From: Eubacteriales bacterium
GTDB lineage: Bacteria; Bacillota_A; Clostridia; Christensenellales; Aristaeellaceae
Assembly (NCBI GenBank): GCA_029974855.1
Contig: JARKQO010000191.1
Span: 1-9,372, forward strand
Reading direction: 5' to 3'
DNA length: 9,372 nt
Shown: piece by piece, positions 7,195-9,372 of the stretch
How positions within the stretch are numbered: position 1 is the stretch's first letter
Layout of the letters: each line of letters starts with the position of its first letter
Translations under genes and position numbers: made by a program
Notes under the pieces: generated by a model
What the model was told of the DNA's origin: nothing
The model's input: only the letters and a program-made list of their open reading frames with translations
Database searches by the model: none

Positions 7195-9372
7195 TGACGG
7201 AGCTTGCCGCCCTGTGGAAGGCTTTGCTAGGGACCACCTGGCTGGACGTGGGCAATGGCTGGCGCAACCTGTACTTGCTCAGCTATGGCTTGCAGATGCT
7301 GGCCTTGGGCACGCTCTTTGCCCGAAGGGGATTTTGGGGCAAAAAGGGGCCCGTAATCTCCTTTCTCACCGGGGCGGCCTGCGCCCCCTTGGTCCAATAC
7401 CTGTGGACTTTGGGGCTGGCGGCCCTTTGGCCCCAGGCCCCGCAACTGGTGTACATCGGCGTGCTGCCCGCTGTGGCGGCCCTGTACCTGCTGGGGACCC
7501 TGATCGCCGGCCGTAAGGCTTTGGTATCCTCTCTTTCCAAGGCTATGGCCTTTGGGAAGCGGCTGTGTACCTTAGACAAGCCCGCCTTGGTGTCCCTGTG
7601 CTTTGCCTTGGCCATGGCTTTGCTGCTGCTGCCCCCCTGCGTGAGGATGCTGGGCAGCATGAACGCCGCCAACGCCGCGGACAGCGGGGAGTACATGGCT
7701 TTGGCCCTGCGCTACACCCAGGATCGGGATTTGGGTAAGCTGCTGGAAAAGGAGGAGACGGTGGGCCATTTCCGGGGCCACAGCCACTTCCCCTCCCTGG
7801 AACTATACATGGTCCAGGGCTTGATGCACGCCCCGGAGGGCCATATGGGCTATCCCTACGACAAGCCCATGCTCTGTGGGGTAGGGATGCTGAATTTTAC
7901 CATGGTCATGGCCATTTTGGCCTTGCTGATGGCGCTGTGCCGCCAGCGCAGGCGCTGGGTGCTGCTAGGAGCCCTGCTGCTGAACCTGGTGCCGGATTTG
8001 TTTTTCTCCGCCGCCTCCGCCCCCCGGGACATCTGGCGCATTCTGGCCCTGATGGTGGCCGCCTTGTACTTTGCGGGCCTTTCCCCGGGCGGCGGCCTTT
8101 GGAGGATGGCTGGGAAACTGGCAGTTACCGCCGTCCTGTGCTTTGTGGTGATGAGCGCCCATGTGGTGTGCTTTGTGGTGCTGCCCTTCATCGTGGTGGC
8201 CTGGGTGCTGGCCCGGTGGTACGGAGCTTTGCTGTCCCAAACGGGCAAAAGCGGTCGGGAGCTGCTAGGCTCCATGGGGTTGGCTTTGGCCGCCGCCGCC
8301 GGAACCGTGGCGGGCTTTGCCGGGAATTTGTGGTGCTACGCCCGCTGGGGCGAAATGTCCCCCTGGCGGCTGATGACCACCTACACCTCGGCCCCCTGGT
8401 ATAGCGCCTATATGACGGGGGAATATAAGCTGGAGATCACCACCCGGCGCCTGAATTTTTGGGAGGCCCAGCACGATATTGTGATGGCCTACGCCACCCC
8501 TGTGGGGCTGTGGGGGCTGCGGCTGGGGGCTGCGGGGCTGGTGTGCGCGGTGGGCTACCTGCTCTGGCAAAGGGCTTCCTCCAAAAGGGCGCTGCCGGGA
8601 GGGGGCCGGCCATCCGGCCTCCATGCCCAGGGGTTCTTGCACACCGCCGAAGTTTTGGCCTTTGCCTCCTTGCTGGCCCTGTGCACCTTGGCCCCCATGA
8701 CCGGCCTGCTGGATACCTCCTTGTACAGCTTCTCCGGCTCCTTCCTTGCCATGCAGCGCTACACCCTGCAGTGGTTCATGTGGGCGGCGGCGGCGATCTG
8801 CGCGGCCCTGGCAGCCTTGGAGGAGGCCTGGCCCAGCCTGACGGCATGGCTGAAAGCCGCTTTGGGGCGGCTGGGCCCTGGCCCTGGCTTGTTGGCCCGG
8901 GTCGCCCGGGCCGCCGGCCTGCGGGAAACCTGGAGGAGGCTTCCGGCCTTGCTGTGCGCCTGCCTGTGCCTGGGGGCCTTTGTCCAGGGCACCCGGCAGA
9001 CCGGGTATGCAAATAGCTTCTACCGCTACAGCCGGGATGTGATGGAGGACGCCCAGACGCTGCTGGACAACGGCTTTTTGGAGCGCTACGGCCTGCTGAT
9101 GGCCGCCGCCAGCCAGGTGCCCCAGGGAAAGAAGATCCTCATCACCCGGGAGGGATACCAGTATCCCCTGGGGGCTCGGGGCTATGTGCTCACCAGCAAC
9201 CCCATGGTGCCTTTGATGAACCTGCCCCAGGAGGAGGTATCCGCTGCCCTGGAGCGGCTGGACGTGGCCATGCTGGCCACGGAGCCTGAATTTTGGGACC
9301 AGCGCTACTATGCCCTCTCCACCTTAAGCCACGTGCTGAACGCCCTGCCCCAGGAGCAGATCATCCAGGACG
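7191..9372 (+). CDS. Very large GT-C-like polytopic membrane protein (partial, 3' end outside window)
   Basis: The frame is open for 727 codons to the window edge. It starts at ATG 7191, overlapping the previous stop as ATGA, with GGGAG 9 nt upstream; the next codon is also ATG and could be the true start. Hydrophobic segments recur throughout, near 25-45, 55-80, 86-107, 132-150, 234-250, 258-276, 282-295, 304-346, 367-385, 440-458, 488-512, 525-545 and 588-602. After the fourth segment comes NAADSGEYMALALRY (161-175), an acidic D-x-x-E motif in a probable outside loop, followed by HFRGHSHFPSLE (193-204). This layout is typical of GT-C transferases that take sugar from a polyprenyl phosphate. 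The region after about residue 603 is soluble and has no recognised motif. I do not recognise a named family. It probably uses the lipid-linked product of the GT2 enzyme, but that is inference. Confidence 0.7.
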   Translation, partial: MMTELAALWKALLGTTWLDVGNGWRNLYLLSYGLQMLALGTLFARRGFWGKKGPVISFLTGAACAPLVQYLWTLGLAALWPQAPQLVYIGVLPAVAALYLLGTLIAGRKALVSSLSKAMAFGKRLCTLDKPALVSLCFALAMALLLLPPCVRMLGSMNAANAADSGEYMALALRYTQDRDLGKLLEKEETVGHFRGHSHFPSLELYMVQGLMHAPEGHMGYPYDKPMLCGVGMLNFTMVMAILALLMALCRQRRRWVLLGALLLNLVPDLFFSAASAPRDIWRILALMVAALYFAGLSPGGGLWRMAGKLAVTAVLCFVVMSAHVVCFVVLPFIVVAWVLARWYGALLSQTGKSGRELLGSMGLALAAAAGTVAGFAGNLWCYARWGEMSPWRLMTTYTSAPWYSAYMTGEYKLEITTRRLNFWEAQHDIVMAYATPVGLWGLRLGAAGLVCAVGYLLWQRASSKRALPGGGRPSGLHAQGFLHTAEVLAFASLLALCTLAPMTGLLDTSLYSFSGSFLAMQRYTLQWFMWAAAAICAALAALEEAWPSLTAWLKAALGRLGPGPGLLARVARAAGLRETWRRLPALLCACLCLGAFVQGTRQTGYANSFYRYSRDVMEDAQTLLDNGFLERYGLLMAAASQVPQGKKILITREGYQYPLGARGYVLTSNPMVPLMNLPQEEVSAALERLDVAMLATEPEFWDQRYYALSTLSHVLNALPQEQIIQD

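Noticed and set aside
8055..8404. Out-of-frame plus and minus open frames inside the last membrane protein gene
   Set aside because: The main frame from 7191 stays open to the window edge and encodes regular hydrophobic helices. The alternatives give arginine- and proline-rich shadows.

Overview
The window is a piece of a bacterial surface-glycan biosynthesis locus. It is G+C-rich, with strong purine Shine-Dalgarno boxes, frequent TTG and GTG starts, sigma70-type promoters and tightly packed genes. This fits a high-G+C member of the Clostridia (for example an Oscillospiraceae-like gut Firmicute), but there is no rRNA or housekeeping marker here, so the taxonomic guess is weak.

Layout. Two operons diverge from a promoter region of about 150 bp (2002-2150). 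Leftward: a PP-loop N-acetyl-sugar amidotransferase (892-2001, minus), then after 61 bp a polytopic LPG_synthase_TM/UPF0104-type membrane protein (TTG start at 830) that runs off the left edge. Rightward: a second, divergent PP-loop amidotransferase (2151-3299), a DUF6020-type membrane protein (3278-5125), a DPM1/ArnC-like family 2 glycosyltransferase (5159-6139), a DUF354 GT-B-like protein (6136-7194), and a very large GT-C-like membrane protein (7191 to beyond 9372). The rightward genes overlap by 22, 4 and 4 bp, or are 33 bp apart, which points to one translationally coupled transcript.

How the genes may work together (inference from families). The GT2 enzyme probably charges a polyprenyl phosphate with a sugar on the cytoplasmic face. 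The DUF354 protein may be a soluble GT-B-like glycosyltransferase. The two large polytopic proteins may be GT-C-type transferases or other glycan-handling proteins that use lipid-linked sugar at the outer face. The UPF0104 protein may assist in lipid-sugar handling. The two PP-loop enzymes are relatives of PseA/WbpG/LegG-type enzymes, which turn an N-acetyl group into an acetamidino group using ammonia from HisH/HisF-like partners. Having two of them back to back at a shared promoter, with no glutaminase partner in view, is the most unusual feature. No mobile elements, tRNA or rRNA genes, or CRISPR arrays were seen. Apart from the promoter region and short gaps, the window is fully coding.
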